From Selaginella moellendorffii (lineage: Eukaryota; Streptophyta; Lycopodiopsida; Selaginellales; Selaginellaceae), in assembly GCF_000143415.4 (NCBI RefSeq), contig NW_003314267.1:765394-829393 (forward strand): DNA of 64,000 nucleotides. The letters are read 5' to 3'. The notes below the pieces were generated by a model. That model had not been told where the DNA came from. It did no database searches and saw only the letters and a list, made by a program, of their open reading frames with translations. Of the stretch, positions 10,738 to 21,701 are shown one piece after another. The translations under genes were made by a program, and so were the position numbers. Within the stretch, counting starts at the first letter, position 1. Each line of letters begins with the position of its first letter.

Positions 10738-13700
10738 ATGATGGCGGAGAGCGAGGCCCAGCGATCGGCATGGGAGAGCGCTCAGCGCTTGAAAATCAGC
10801 GTGGATCTCGTCGACGCTGCCAAGGAGGAGCTGGAGTTCCTGGCGCTCGTCGATCGGATCCCGCGGCTCTACGAGGGAGAAGCCCTGAACCAAGCGATCC
10901 ACAGGTAAAATCTCTTCGATGAATGCGGTAGGTATCGACGATCGCTGGCCAGGTACACGAGCTTTTGGCTTCCCTTTGCTGCCGCCTATGATCAGAACGA
11001 TGGCGCAAAGCTTCCGTTGGTGCCGCCCTTGGATTGTGCATGGGTTTGGCATTGCCACAGGCTCAGCCCGGTAAGATGTTTACTTTGTTTCCCGTTTCTT
11101 AGTCTCTTTCCAATTTTCGTCAATGCGACGAGCCTTTCTAGGTGCGATACGCGCAAGATTGCAAGGCTTTGTTTGGGAAGATCGTGGATGCTCCTTTGGC
11201 TTCACCGCAGAGCAACGATGCGGCAACCATTGAGACACAGAAACTCTGGAGTGCCAGATTTCCGGACGAGCCTTTCAACTTGGACGTGAACTATAAGAGT
11301 AGTCATTCTTCATCAATTCCGGAGGAAGAAGGCCGCAAAAAGCTTGCTCAGTACCTCGAAGGCGCTGTCTCTAGGCAAAAATCTTTCTATTATCAGGTGA
11401 GAGTTATAAGTTTTCTCCACTTTCGGTGCTTACATTTTGTTAAATTTTTTTGGACGCAGGTCTCTCAGGCCCACTATTTGGAAGAGAGCTTCCTGAAAGC
11501 GGCAGAACAAAGATACAAAGGGTTTTTGTATCTGATGACGCTGGGTTCGACCTTCTTCGTCCCCACTTACGACGTCGACGTAATGTGGCACGCTCACCAG
11601 CGAAGCCCGGCTGCTTATCATGAGGACTTGATCAGGATTTTGGGTATAGTGCTGGATCACGATGATACCGACAGTGACAGAACAAAAGGGAGGAAGCTAG
11701 ACAACGGGTTTACAAAGACTCGAGATATCTGGGAGAAGACTTACGGCTTTCCTTACGAAAAAGCCGGTTGCATGTACCGAGGGGATCAACCATCCGTGCT
11801 GCCGAAACCGACTGGATCAGTGAGCAGGCCTTTACCATCACTCGATCAAGCGTTCCTGACGGCAAGAAAAACTTTGCAGGTCAGTAATAGCCTCTTTTTC
11901 GTGAGCAATTTTGGTATTAACAGCAAGAAATAAGCAGGTTCGTCTGGCTGTTCTTTCTGCTCGGAACGTTCCTGCGGAGAAGTCTTCATCGACGTTTGTG
12001 AGCTTGTCAACCTTCGCGAACTTCTTAACTCAGACACCGGAAGTAGCAACAGCGTCTCCAAATCCTCAATGGGATAAGCTCTGGCTGCTCGAGTGCGATG
12101 CTGCCGCTGGTGGTCTTGTTCTGGAGCTTCGGCAACGCAGGAAGGGTTTCCTGGGGTTGTCCAAGGGATCAAAGCTTCTTGGCGCGCTGACAATCACTTG
12201 GAAGATGATCCTCGAGACGTCAACTCTCTCGCTCAACGGCTGGTTCCCGCTGTTTACTCCCGATGGCGTGACTACGGATAAGGTGCCGTCTCTTCGCGTG
12301 GAAGTATCAGTGACGCCTCCTGTTCGCGCTCCATATGTCATGAAAGTTACCAAGCCTGAACTGCGTGGCGGAAAACACCTCGCTAAAGTCCTCGACCATA
12401 CAAACAAGGATGTTTTCCATGTGCACACAAGGTACGCGTTTGATATCAAAACTTGAATATGTGTGAAGTATCTTATGTTACAGTTTCTCTTCCGGTGTGA
12501 GATCAATTACGGTGGCTGCCACACACAATGCAGGCCATAAACTAGGTAGATTCTTTAAGTGACGAGGCTTCAAACAGTGCTAATACTTTTGGACAGTGTT
12601 GTTGGCGGTCGCTGAAACCCCAAACTTGTGGCAATGGTCTTTGGACGGTGATTGCACCATTGTCATAGGAAGGAATGCGGAATATGAAGTACATTTTGGA
12701 GCTTGTGGTGACGGCTGTCCGGTACTTTCTCTCGACATCTTTGTCTCCTTTCCATAAACTAATCTTTGAATTGATCCAGGTGACGCTTGTAGCTGGAAGA
12801 AAACTTCAGTTCGCATTGGCAGGAACTAAAGACGTCAACGAAGGGTTTGTCACGTTAATTCGCTATCTTCCCAAAGCTCCAAATGGAAAGGCGACTGCAC
12901 TTTTCAACTGGAAGACTGGCTATATGGAGGTAATTGATAATTCATTCCTTGCTCACAGTCAGAAACCTCATGCAGGTCACGGTCGAAGAAAACACGATGT
13001 TGGTAGCGGCATTGCTGTGTGCCACAGCCACTTCAATGGCTTGTTTGTCCCTAGACAATCAGAAGCCAGTAACCAAATCTCTTACCAGCAGAAGCTATCG
13101 AGGTAAAACGCGAAAGTTGTCTAGCTTCCCAGTTTCACATTGTTTTCATCAGAGTCCCGCGGGTTTGGCCTTTTCGGCCGGCACCAGCGTTCCAAACCAT
13201 CCGCCTGTGACATCTTTCTTCCCGAGGCCGTCATCTTAGCCAGTGCCGGATGTGGGAGTGGCTGCAATGGGAACTGCGGAGGTAAAACAGGATCAGGATC
13301 ACCACACCATCCTCAAGGAGGAGCTTGTGGATCCGGGTGTGGAGGTGCCGGTGGCTGTGGAGGTGGCTGTGGATCATCGCTTCCAAAAGCCGGTGCTCAT
13401 GACTCCAAAGGAGGAGCTTGTGGATCTGGCTGTGGAGGTGGCGGTGGCTGCGGTGGTGGCTGTGGATCATCACTTCCAAAGGATGACTCCAAGGGAGGAG
13501 CTTGTGGATCCGGGTGTGGAGGCGGCGGTGGCTGCGGTGGTGGCTGTGGATCATCACTTCCAAAGGATGACTCCAAGGGAGGAGCTTGTGGATCCGGATG
13601 TGGAGGTGGCGGTGGCTGCGGTGGTGGCTGTGGATCATCACTTTCAAACGCCGGAGCTCATGACTCCAAAGGAGGAGCTTGTGGATCCGGCTGCGGTGGT

Positions 13701-13772
13701 GGCTGTGGATCCTCACTTTTCAAAGCCCAGGATCACAACATCGTTGGATCTTCGATTCCTAATGGATCATGA
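10738..13772 (+). CDS. GRDP: Glycine-rich domain-containing protein (GRDP family, DUF1399)
   Basis: Ten exons give 845 residues: 10738-10904, 10953-11070, 11142-11396, 11460-11879, 11938-12431, 12484-12545, 12597-12721, 12780-12929, 12976-13102, 13153-13772. All junctions keep frame. The N-terminal half matches the plant GRDP/DUF1399 domain: DCAWVWHCHRLSP, RFPDEPFNLD and the second half-repeat PTYDVDVMWHAHQRSP, with paired Trp/His motifs. A middle beta-rich region (LAVLSARNVPAEKSSSTFV, then NPQWDKLWLLEC) looks C2-like. The C-terminus is Gly/Cys-rich with five imperfect tandem repeats (see separate entry). Arabidopsis GRDP proteins are linked to development and abiotic-stress/ABA responses; the molecular activity is unknown. 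The start could be either of two adjacent ATG codons (10738, 10741). Exons 6 and 7 are short and slightly less certain than the rest. Confidence 0.87.
13315..13720 (+). repeat. Tandem 84/93-bp repeats coding for a Gly/Cys-rich tail
   Basis: Five repeat starts (GGAGCTTGTGGATC-like) lie at about 13320, 13413, 13497, 13581 and 13674, with spacings of 93, 84, 84 and 93 bp. Each unit codes for GGACGSGCGGGGGCGGGCGS followed by a Ser/Leu/Pro/Lys/Asp linker; the 93-bp units carry three extra residues (GAH-type linker). All spacings are multiples of three, so the frame is kept. The last unit is shortened. Confidence 0.85.
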
Positions 13773-14276
13773 TCAACACATTCAAATGCAAACTGGCTAG
13801 TGGACGAAGCTGTAAATTTCTCGCTACCGTACGAGGATGTTTTTACTTTAACGTTGCTACCGTACATGTGAATAGAATCCTTTCCGATGATTTTTAAGAT
13901 ATATAAAATATCAGCCAGTCGTTTTGTCCTGGCGCGCTCCGATCACGTCTATCTGGCCGTCTATTCAAATTTCTGAGATCTCTTAAGTGGCACGATCCGG
14001 GCCGTCGGAATGGACGGTCTGGGTTTGCTCTTATTCTAGCCCGTGAAGCGCTTGCGTTTTGGCGCAGCTGGAGGTGGGAGACGACGTAGCCGGGCACGCT
14101 AGGTTTGGATCGATTCGATCGCGCTCTAGGTCGGAGACAGGTTCCCGGAGGCGCTGGGGCTCGGGGATTCGCGATCGCGATCGCGATCCGGATGCGGAGG
14201 TTTATGCTAGGGCTTGAAGAATCGCGCAGGCGCATCGCAATCCAGGCGCTGGATCCATAGAATTGTGGCAATTCCC
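13773..14276. other. Intergenic region and NHX leader
   Basis: About 500 bp between the GRDP stop and the NHX start. The distal part is GC-rich and probably the promoter and 5' leader of NHX. A small self-complementary tandem tract of GCGATC units lies near 14168-14188. I see no gene here. Confidence 0.5.
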
Positions 14277-16579
14277 ATGGCGGATTACGTCGGCCCTTTG
14301 CACTCGTGGCTGATTAAGAATGGACTGGGGGAGTCGGTGAACCACACCTTGGTGGTGTCCATCTCGCTCTTCGTGACGCTGATCTGCGCGTGTATTGTCC
14401 TCGGGCATCTGTTGGAGGAGGTGAAATGGGCGAGCGAGTCTATCGTTTCCCTTATCTTGGTACACGAAACGATTGCTTTTAGCTACCGAATTGCTTAACT
14501 TTGTTCTTTCCAGGGTGTGGGGACTGGATTTATCGTCCTCATTATCAGTGGTGGGAAAAATTCTCACATACTCCAGTTCAACGAGGAGCTCTTTTTTATT
14601 TACTTGCTGCCACCAATCATCTTCAATGCAGGGTAACTACTCGGTAACTTTTTTTCCATTCTTACAGCTTGTTCGTTGTGAATTCTAGATTCCAAGTCAA
14701 GAAGAAACACTTTTTCCGTAACTTTGCTTCGATCATGTTGTACGGTGCCGCCGGAGTGTTCATATCTTTTGTCATAATCTCGTTTGGTGAGTCGTCTAAT
14801 GTCCAAAACGAATTGCCCTGTTGATATTTTGTTTTCCAGGTTGTAGATATATCTTTCCACATTTGGGACTTAATTTAGCTCCAAGGAGCTATCTCGGTAA
14901 AGGCTTTGATTCGGATCTTCAGCCTGGCTTAACTTTGCTTTTGGGTTTAGCACTTGGAACAATCTTTTCCGCCACAGATACCGTCTGTACGCTGCAGGTT
15001 TTAAGTCAAGACGAAACTCCTTTGTTGTATAGTCTGGTCTTCGGGGAAGGAGTTGTGAATGACGCTACCTCAGTTGTTCTCTTTAGAACGATTCAAAAGC
15101 TTGGCACGGCAAGCATCAACGGGCTCACGGCGCTTGGGATGTTTGCTGATTTTATCTACCTTTTCTTGAGCAGCACAGTGCTGGGAGTTGCTGTAAGTGC
15201 CTGTCAAAGTTACATGCAAGTAACTATGTAACTTTGACATTCCTTTCTTATTTCCAGGCAGGACTGCTAAGCGCGTATATTATCAAAACGCTATACTTCG
15301 GCAGGTATGCTTTCCAGTTCAAGTTTTTTAAGCTTTGTGATGAACTCTTTCGCAGGCACTCGACCGACAGAGAAATTGCAATCATGACTTTGATGGCATA
15401 TCTTTCCTACATGATTGCCGAGGTGAGAGTTTTTTTCTGTATAGAGAGGTAGCATTTCTTCTTGTTCTCATGCGTATGCCATTCCAGCTGTTCTACCTGA
15501 GTGGGATCCTCACAGTCTTCTTTTGTGGCATTGTTATGTCACATTATACATGGCACAACGTCACGGAGAGCTCAAGAATCACAACCAAGTACAGTGACAA
15601 ATCTGTATCTTATGTTTTAACTTATTCCTGCAGGCACACCTTTGCAACTATGTCCTTCATCGCTGAGACATTTATCTTTTTATACGTTGGAATGGACGCA
15701 CTGGACCTGGAGAAATGGAGGTTGGCAGATAAGAGGTGGGGCAAAAAAATGGTTTTTTGTTTTCTTTCGTCTTTTCTAAACTACTGCTGACCAAATAGAC
15801 AATCATTTTCGATATTCGGCGTTGTCATAGCCTTGGTTTTGGTTAGCCGAGCCGCATTTGTGTTTCCTTTGTCTGCTGTGGCCAACTTTTTCACCCGATC
15901 TGAGGCTGGGAAGATTACAATCAGACAGCAGGTAGTATCACGTTGGGTCGGTTTTGACAACTTCATGCGTTGTGTCTTGTAGGTGATCATTTGGTGGGCG
16001 GGTTTGATACGGGGAGCGGTCTCAATAGCATTGGCTTTCAACGAGGCAAGTCTCACGATTGTTTCACAAATCTCTCGTTTAATCGTGGTGCCTCCTCACA
16101 GTTTACAAGATCCGGAAGCACTATTTTCCCCGACAATGCCACCCTTATCACTAGCACGATTATTGCTGTCCTCTTCAGCACAGTGGTAAGCACACACTTG
16201 TTTTTCTTCTTTTTTTATGCTTTCTCTGAGCTTGCGAGTGGAACCTTGCCAGGTGTTTGGAATGATAACGAAGCCATTGATCGGGTGGCTGCTGCCTCCA
16301 CACATGAGACGTCCGGCAGTGGATTCAGAGCCGTCGTCCCCGAAAGAAGCAAACATCGATCATACTGTGGATGGGAACTTGGAGCTTCCCCTCCTGACCG
16401 AGAGGCTCCAGAATCTAAGGAATGGAGTTGCGCGGAGGAGCAGCTTGCGAATGCTGCTCGAGGCTCCAACCTCGACAATCCATCGCATGTGGAGATCATT
16501 CGACGATGCCTACATGCGCCCGATGTTTGGAGGCCGTGGCTTCGTCCCAATCCTTCCGGGCTCACCAGGTTCTTCTTGA
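14277..16579 (+). CDS. NHX: NHX-type Na+(K+)/H+ antiporter
   Basis: Twelve exons give 558 residues: 14277-14459, 14514-14632, 14689-14786, 14840-15192, 15258-15304, 15356-15422, 15488-15588, 15634-15735, 15799-15931, 15983-16045, 16102-16185, 16253-16579. All junctions keep frame. The amiloride-binding signature LFFIYLLPPIIF is at about residues 88-99. The transport core has FSATDTVCTLQVL and the EGVVNDATSVVLF motif with the conserved Asn-Asp pair, then IIWWAGLIRGAVSIALAF. There are about ten or more hydrophobic segments and a soluble C-terminal tail from about residue 450. The family exchanges Na+ or K+ for H+, usually at the tonoplast or endosomes; the length fits class I (vacuolar) members. 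Intron 10 (16046-16101) uses a GC donor (GAG|GCAAGT). Membrane location is from family knowledge. Confidence 0.94.
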
Positions 16580-16792
16580 AACTTCTTCTTCAACAGGTTT
16601 ATTCTCGAAAGCTTTTCAGGTTCCTCTAAAACGCTGACGTTGGCAGGTTCTTCTTAAACTTCTTTCTTTCTCCGAGGATCGAGAAATCCATCGCTTTACT
16701 TGATTCTTTTCTAGGAGCACGCCGCACAGAGAGATTAAAGTTTTGTATGTAATTTTGTACTGCGAGAATGTAAAGATGCGTTTTGGAAAGGT
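16580..16792. other. NHX 3' flank
   Basis: Downstream of the NHX stop the tail of the last exon (GGTTCTTCTTGAAACTTCTT) is echoed at about 16646 as GGTTCTTCTTAAACTTCTT after a CAG. An alternative last exon is possible in principle, but it gives no obvious coding gain. No other gene is visible before the SPX promoter. Confidence 0.4.
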
Positions 16793-16838
16793 GGATATTC
16801 GCCCAAAATGCATTCGCATTTTCGAATGTTGGATATTC
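16793..16838. promoter_or_regulatory. Two P1BS elements (GNATATNC) upstream of the SPX gene
   Basis: GGATATTC occurs at 16793-16800 and again at 16831-16838, 183 and 145 bp before the SPX start codon. Both match GNATATNC, the palindromic site of PHR1-type MYB-CC factors that induce phosphate-starvation genes. SPX genes are classic PHR targets and SPX proteins in turn inhibit PHR, so the pair makes biological sense. Confidence 0.7.
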
Positions 16839-16975
16839 CAAAAGCGGAGATGCGAGGGAAAGTAATTGGAAAGTCCGCCCGCGGCCGTGGCGAGGCCGTG
16901 GCCGCTGGATGCAAGCAATCGGATGGTGAGAGAGAGCTTAATAGGCTCTGGAAGAACATTAGGAGCCCACCCACC

Positions 16976-17816
16976 ATGAAATTTGGAAAGGCCCTTCGGC
17001 GCGTGATCGATCAGACGTTTCCGGCATGGCAGGAATTTTTCATTGCGTACAAGGATCTCAAGCAGCAGCTCAATCGCATCGCAGCAATCCGGCAGCAAAT
17101 GCCCAATCCAGCAGAAACGCCGGCGAGATTGATCATCGCCCCCGCCGAGACCGCGGAAGAGATGCGCTTCGTCACGCTCCTATATCGCGAAATCTCCAAG
17201 CTCAATGCCTTCTTCAGCGAGGAGGAGGAGGAATTCGTGATCCGGTTCCAGGTAGTAGGTCTTGCGCGGTTTCTTTAGATCGAAATCTTTACTCGCTGCG
17301 CAGGATCTGCGAGAGAAGGCAGTGGAGAATCACGCTAGCCGCGGCGGCTTGCTCCGGATCTGGCGAGATCTCGTGTGCCTCCATGGCGAGATGATCTTGC
17401 TCGAGAACTACAGCTCCATCAATTGCCTGGGTATGGATGAGCTTTCGCTTGGCAGTGGATGATTTTGACGGAATTCCTGGCCAGGGCTGGTGAAGATCGT
17501 GAAGAAGCACGACAAGCTGAGCAGCAGCGTGGCGCTCCTCCGCCTCCCATTCGTGCGGAGGCTATTGCGGCAGCCATTCTTCCAGACGGAGCAGCTGTTC
17601 GTGCTCATCGCCGAGTGCGAGCGGATCTTGCGCGCGCTGGAGAGATCGCTGCGATCCGTGGCGGCTGATGGACACGACGAGGAGGGATTCGACGGGGACG
17701 ATGGAGACGACCAAAGCGGCAGGATTGTGAGGAGCACCGTGGCGGCACTGGGGACGATCCAGCATTTGCGCAACGGGAGCTCCACGTATGGCCCTTCTTC
17801 CCTACGCTACGACTGA
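16976..17816 (+). CDS. SPX: SPX-domain protein (phosphate sensing)
   Basis: Three exons give 244 residues: 16976-17251, 17304-17430, 17485-17816. The protein starts MKFGKALRRVIDQTFPAWQ, the canonical SPX N-terminus. The SPX tripartite pattern follows: YKDLKQQL, LYREISKLNAFF, then NYSSINCLGLVKIVKKHDK, with the lysines that bind inositol pyrophosphates (KIVKKHDK). The C-terminal 80 residues hold a Leu/Arg-rich helix and an acidic stretch with no second domain, so this is the stand-alone SPX1-4 type rather than SPX-EXS or SPX-MFS. Such proteins bind PHR transcription factors when inositol pyrophosphates are high and block the starvation response. Two P1BS sites upstream suggest feedback control by PHR. 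Confidence 0.93.
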
Positions 17817-17954
17817 AGAACCCTAAAAACAGAGCAAATGTGAAAGCCCTTAAAAAAAAGAGGTTTCCCTTTAAGTAAGCCTTTAAAACACGAATATCTT
17901 ACGAATATAGGGCTAGTTCTCTACCATTTTTTTGAAGATTTAGGGTTGTTCACG

Positions 17955-18729
17955 ATGCTACGCCTTGTTCGTGGCGTGGCGCCGCTGCGGCCGCCGCCCC
18001 CTTTGATTCTCTCGCGGAGGCTTCTGTTCGATGATCTTCCGGAGCGCGACAAGAACGAGTACGAGCTGCGGAGCCTTGCATTTGTGCGGCAGGAGCGGCA
18101 AATGTGAGTGATTCTGCGGCGAATATCTTCGAAAGTTCTATCTCTGCTTGTTTGTTGCGTAGGCAGATTCCGTGAGGAGATGTTTGAGAGGGCGTGCCAG
18201 CGATTCGAGATGAACCGGTTCCGCCTCGCGGATTCGACGCTGAGATCTGTGGTATGTGAAACAAGTTTTTGGTCGTTCTCTCAGAGTTTCTCGAGTTTCT
18301 CTAGAACTGGGGGAACGATAACGCAATGAGAATAGCTTTCTCGCAGATCGACAGCAATAACGATGGCTATATCACTCCATCGGAGGTCTGGTTTTCAAAG
18401 TGTTTTGGTTTCGCAAAGTCGATCGAGCTCTCTATGCACAGCTTGCGAGATATCTATCGAAATGGGGAGCCAATCTTGACAAACAAGACATTGAGAAGAT
18501 GATCAAATTCGTGGACAGAGACAAAGACGGCAAAGTTTCGTTCCGAGAGTTCTCCAAGATGATCCGCGGAGAATTTGATTCACCCCTCGGTAAGCCATTG
18601 TCTCATTTCCTCTTGGAAGCGATAAAAAATCTTCGATCCAATTCCTCCATTTTGTTTTTCCAGGAAGAATTCGCGCGAGAAGCAAAAGCAAAGATGGAAG
18701 CTGAGAAACAACATAATCCAAAGCTCTAG
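17955..18729 (+). CDS. Small EF-hand calcium-binding protein, probably organellar
   Basis: Exons 17955-18103, 18167-18251, 18347-18385 and 18442 onward keep frame and give about 150-170 residues. The N-terminus (MLRLVRGVAPLRPPPP, then SRRLLFDDLP) is Arg/Leu-rich and lacks early acidic residues, like a mitochondrial presequence. Two EF-hand loops are visible: DSNNDGYITPSE and DRDKDGKVSFRE, each with the usual Asp/Gly/Glu positions. A region FREEMFERACQRFEMNRFRL between presequence and loops is likely helical. The 3' end is ambiguous. Either exon 4 reads through to a stop at 18727, adding EEFAREAKAKMEAEK, or an intron (donor GTAAGC at about 18591, acceptor about 18663) gives a shorter tail. A calcium-buffering or sensing role is inferred; I do not recognise a named orthologue. 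Confidence 0.75.
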
Positions 18730-19015
18730 AAAGCGATTAGATTATATCGGTGATTATTATAAGAGGTCCATGGTCAAGACCGACGGCCGGGATGCAATCC
18801 CAGTCCGCTAAAAGAGGTGGCTATCCTATCAACGGTGGGACGGCCCGGTAAGCCATCTGACGGTCACGATTGCGCCACCGCGGGGTTAAGATGGTCCTTT
18901 TTTCCTCCTTTCATACTTCCATTTAGCCCGAGTGAGCCCTTTGCTCGGCAAGGGTTTTGCAGATCTCCGCTGTTCTTCCTAGGATTGGCGTCTGGGCGCC
19001 ACGAATCGGCGCGAG
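18730..19015. other. Intergenic region and first leader exon of the ADP/ATP carrier gene
   Basis: No coding frame is convincing here. The GC-rich second half is likely the promoter and 5' untranslated exon of the carrier gene that follows. Confidence 0.45.
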
Positions 19016-19093
19016 GTAAGCTCATTGGCGCCGAGATAGATGATATTTCGACTAGATCTGGATCGCATCGACTCACAATCCCCGCTCTTGCAG
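19016..19093 (+). other. Likely 5' UTR intron ending just before the AAC start codon
   Basis: A donor (GCGAG|GTAAGC) at 19016 and an acceptor (TCTTGCAG) at 19091-19093 enclose 78 bp, and the ATG of the carrier begins at the very next base. The size matches coding introns nearby. Leader introns often raise expression of plant housekeeping genes; that effect is an inference. Confidence 0.6.
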
Positions 19094-20583
19094 ATGGAAG
19101 ATCGTCGAGTTCTACCGACAGTGTCACAAAAGCTGATTGGCGGCCCCTCGCCATTCGGCTATGGCAGGACTGCCGATAGGATCTATGGATCTTACGCCAC
19201 GTCCTCGTATCTAGGAGCCGCCAGGTCGAGGTACGTCTCGGAGCTCACGGGGGGCCTGAGGGGATTCTCGGCGGCGGGGGCGGCGACGAACATCGCTGCT
19301 CCATCGCCGGTTTTCGTTCCAGCGCCTGCCGAGAGGGGGAAGAGCGCATTCCTGATAGATTTCATGATGGGTGGAGTGTCAGCCGCGGTGTCCAAGACCG
19401 CCGCCGCTCCAATCGAGCGCGTGAAGCTCCTGATCCAGAACCAGGACGAGATGCTCAAGCAGGGACGTCTCCAGGAGCCTTACAAGGGTATTGGCGACTG
19501 TTTCAAGCGGACGATTAGCCAAGAAGGGTTTGGGTCTCTGTGGAGAGGAAACATGGCAAACGTGATCCGATATTTCCCGACCCAGGTTAGTCTCTTCTTT
19601 CCTTTGTGGCTTGCCTTTGTGTTGTGATTGGGTTTTCCATGTCTCTACGTCGTTTGTTCTGTAGCTAATCAAGGCCTGCTGTCAAAGCTATGTTTTTTCC
19701 TGGAGCTTTTCTGGCATTGGATGATTTCTTTACTTGTGTTTACTTGTTTTTATTGCTGACAGAAGTGTGAGTTTTGGTTTTCAAATCATCGCGGTGTTCT
19801 GGATGGATTTGTGTTCTAAAACGTGTTCTTTTTTCGCAGGCCTTGAACTTCGCCTTCAAGGACTACTTCAAGAGAGTGTTCAACTTCAAGAAGGACAAGG
19901 ATGGCTACTGGGTGTGGTTCGCCGGGAACCTGGCGTCCGGGGGTGCCGCCGGTGCAACCTCGCTGCTGTTCGTCTACTCGCTGGACTACGCGCGAACTCG
20001 GCTGGCCAACGACGCCAAGGCCGCAAAGAAGGCCGGCGTGGCTGGAGAGCGCCAGTTCAATGGCCTGCTCGATGTCTACAAGAAGACCATGGCCACGGAC
20101 GGCATCGGCGGACTCTACCGTGGTTTCACCATCTCGTGCGTGGGTATCATTGTCTACAGGGGCCTCTACTTTGGAATGTACGACTCGCTCAAGCCGGTGC
20201 TTCTCACTGGATCTCTGGAGGTAAACTCTTCTTGGCGCTTTGGTTTTGACCGAGGCTAACTGGTGTGTGATCTCCTGTTCCAGGGCAACTTCCTTGCGAG
20301 CTTTTTTCTAGGTTGGGGGATCACGACTGGAGCTGGACTGGCTTCATACCCCATTGACACAGTGCGGCGTAGGATGATGATGACTTCGGGCCAGGCAGTG
20401 AAGTACAACGGATCGATGGATTGCTTCAAGCAGATTATCAAGAACGAGGGAACCAAGTCGCTGTTCAAGGGCGCGGGGGCCAACATCTTGCGAGCGGTGG
20501 CGGGTGCCGGAGTGTTGTCGGGCTACGACCAGATGCAACTCATCTTCTTTGGCAAGACTTACGGATCCGGGGGTGGAGGCTAA
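19094..20583 (+). CDS. AAC: Mitochondrial ADP/ATP carrier
   Basis: Three exons give 390 residues: 19094-19585, 19840-20220, 20284-20583. The N-terminal 75-80 residues form the extension typical of plant carriers. Three mitochondrial-carrier repeats follow, each with the Px[DE]xx[KR] motif: [22 protein letters not shown] and [12 protein letters not shown]. The RRRMMM signature is diagnostic of ADP/ATP translocases. Six membrane helices exchange cytosolic ADP for matrix ATP across the inner membrane. The C-terminus ends in a short Gly-rich tail. Codon use is strongly GC-biased compared with introns, as expected for a highly expressed gene. Confidence 0.96.
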
Positions 20584-21134
20584 GAAGGAAAAGGAGCGGA
20601 GAGCGCGCCGATGATGACGATGAAGAAAGCTCATTCCGTTCTTTTTCTCCTTTTTTTTATTTTTTGCGCAGAGACTCTCTAAAAAGACTTTGTTGTAGCT
20701 TATATTTTTTCAGGCTGTTTTGAATAACTGTTGGGCACTAAAAGTTCCTGGAATGAGTTTACAAAGTTTTGGGGTGAGAATTGGATTTTACAAGTTCCAA
20801 GATTGTGGCATGCTTTACAAGATCAATTCACTATAGTCTTCCAGCTCCTCTATGGATTCATGGGCTGCTGGACATGCTACATGACCTAATTTTTTCATCT
20901 CTAATCTTTGTTGTTTGTTCGCCACAACATAGTACACCTGTTCGCTCGTTAGCACACGGAAATTGAAAGGCCAGGGGCCCCTCCGCAAGGATCAGATATA
21001 CTAAGAACGACAACGAGCTCAATGATCCTCGATAAGCCAACCTAAGTTCAAATCTTGTTTCTTTAAAATAATTAAAAAATTTCTATTTAATTATAATCCG
21101 GGACAAAACGTTAGTAGATTGTAGATAGTGGTGG
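20584..21134. other. Intergenic, no gene seen
   Basis: This covers the 3' flanks of the carrier gene (+) and the extensin-like gene (-), which converge here. The only open frames are short and lack family features. Confidence 0.5.
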
Positions 21135-21701
21135 CTACCAGTAGATTGGTGGCGATGGCGGTGGTAGTGGGGATTTGTATTCATATGGTGGTGGTGGTGG
21201 TGGAGACTCGTATTTATACGGTGGCAACGGAGGCGGAGACTCTGGTGGTGGAGATTTGTACTCGTACGGTGGTGGAGATTTCTCATGGTGGTGGAGATTT
21301 GTACTCGTATGGAGGTGGAGACTTCTCGCATTTTGGTGGTGGTGGTGGTGGTGGAGACTTGGGTGGTGGCGGAGGTGGAGATTTCTCACACTTTGGTGGA
21401 AGTGGTGGAGACTTGTAACGGTAAGGAGCTGGTGTGGTGGTGATTCAACCGGTGGCGGTGGTGGTGGTGGGGATTTGTAGCAGTAAGGAGGTGCATTAGG
21501 AGGTGCATTAGGAGGGCATAAACGATTTGGAAACCACCAGGGCCTTCTCAGCCATGGCCTCCAACAGAAGAAATCGATCGTGCTCTTGGGAATTTCAAAG
21601 CCAAAGTTCTTGGCATCTCCAAAACCCCCTGCATTTCGATCCAAAACCTCCTGAGATCCATCAGACCTGACAGTAGAAACCAGGAGAAGCAGCAAAAACA
21701 T
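21135..21701 (-). CDS. Extensin-like proline-rich secreted protein with a frame-shifted block
   Basis: A 188-residue frame starts at ATG 21701 with a hydrophobic signal peptide (MFLLLLLVSTVRSDG). A Trp/Arg-containing region (WRPWLRRPWWFPNRLCPP) follows. Extensin motifs come next (YCYKSPPPPPPP) and at the C-terminus (EKSPPPYEYKSPPPESPPP, then YKYESPPPPPPYEYKSP). Between about 21285 and 21455 the open frame reads His/Leu-rich sequence instead. In the neighbouring frame the same DNA reads RYKSPPLPPKCEKSPPPP and PKCEKSPPPYEYKSPPP, so two compensating frame changes appear to surround this block. Extensins are hydroxylated on proline (compare the P4H gene), glycosylated and cross-linked through Tyr in the cell wall. 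An undetected splice or an assembly error could also explain the shift. Confidence 0.7.
   Translation of the reverse strand: MFLLLLLVSTVRSDGSQEVLDRNAGGFGDAKNFGFEIPKSTIDFFCWRPWLRRPWWFPNRLCPPNAPPNAPPYCYKSPPPPPPPVESPPHQLLTVTSLHHFHQSVRNLHLRHHPSLHHHHHHQNARSLHLHTSTNLHHHEKSPPPYEYKSPPPESPPPLPPYKYESPPPPPPYEYKSPLPPPSPPIYW

Noticed and set aside
13243-13800. 185-codon plus frame over the GRDP repeat tail
   Set aside because: Overlaps the GRDP tail in another frame; it stays open only because the repeat length is a multiple of three.
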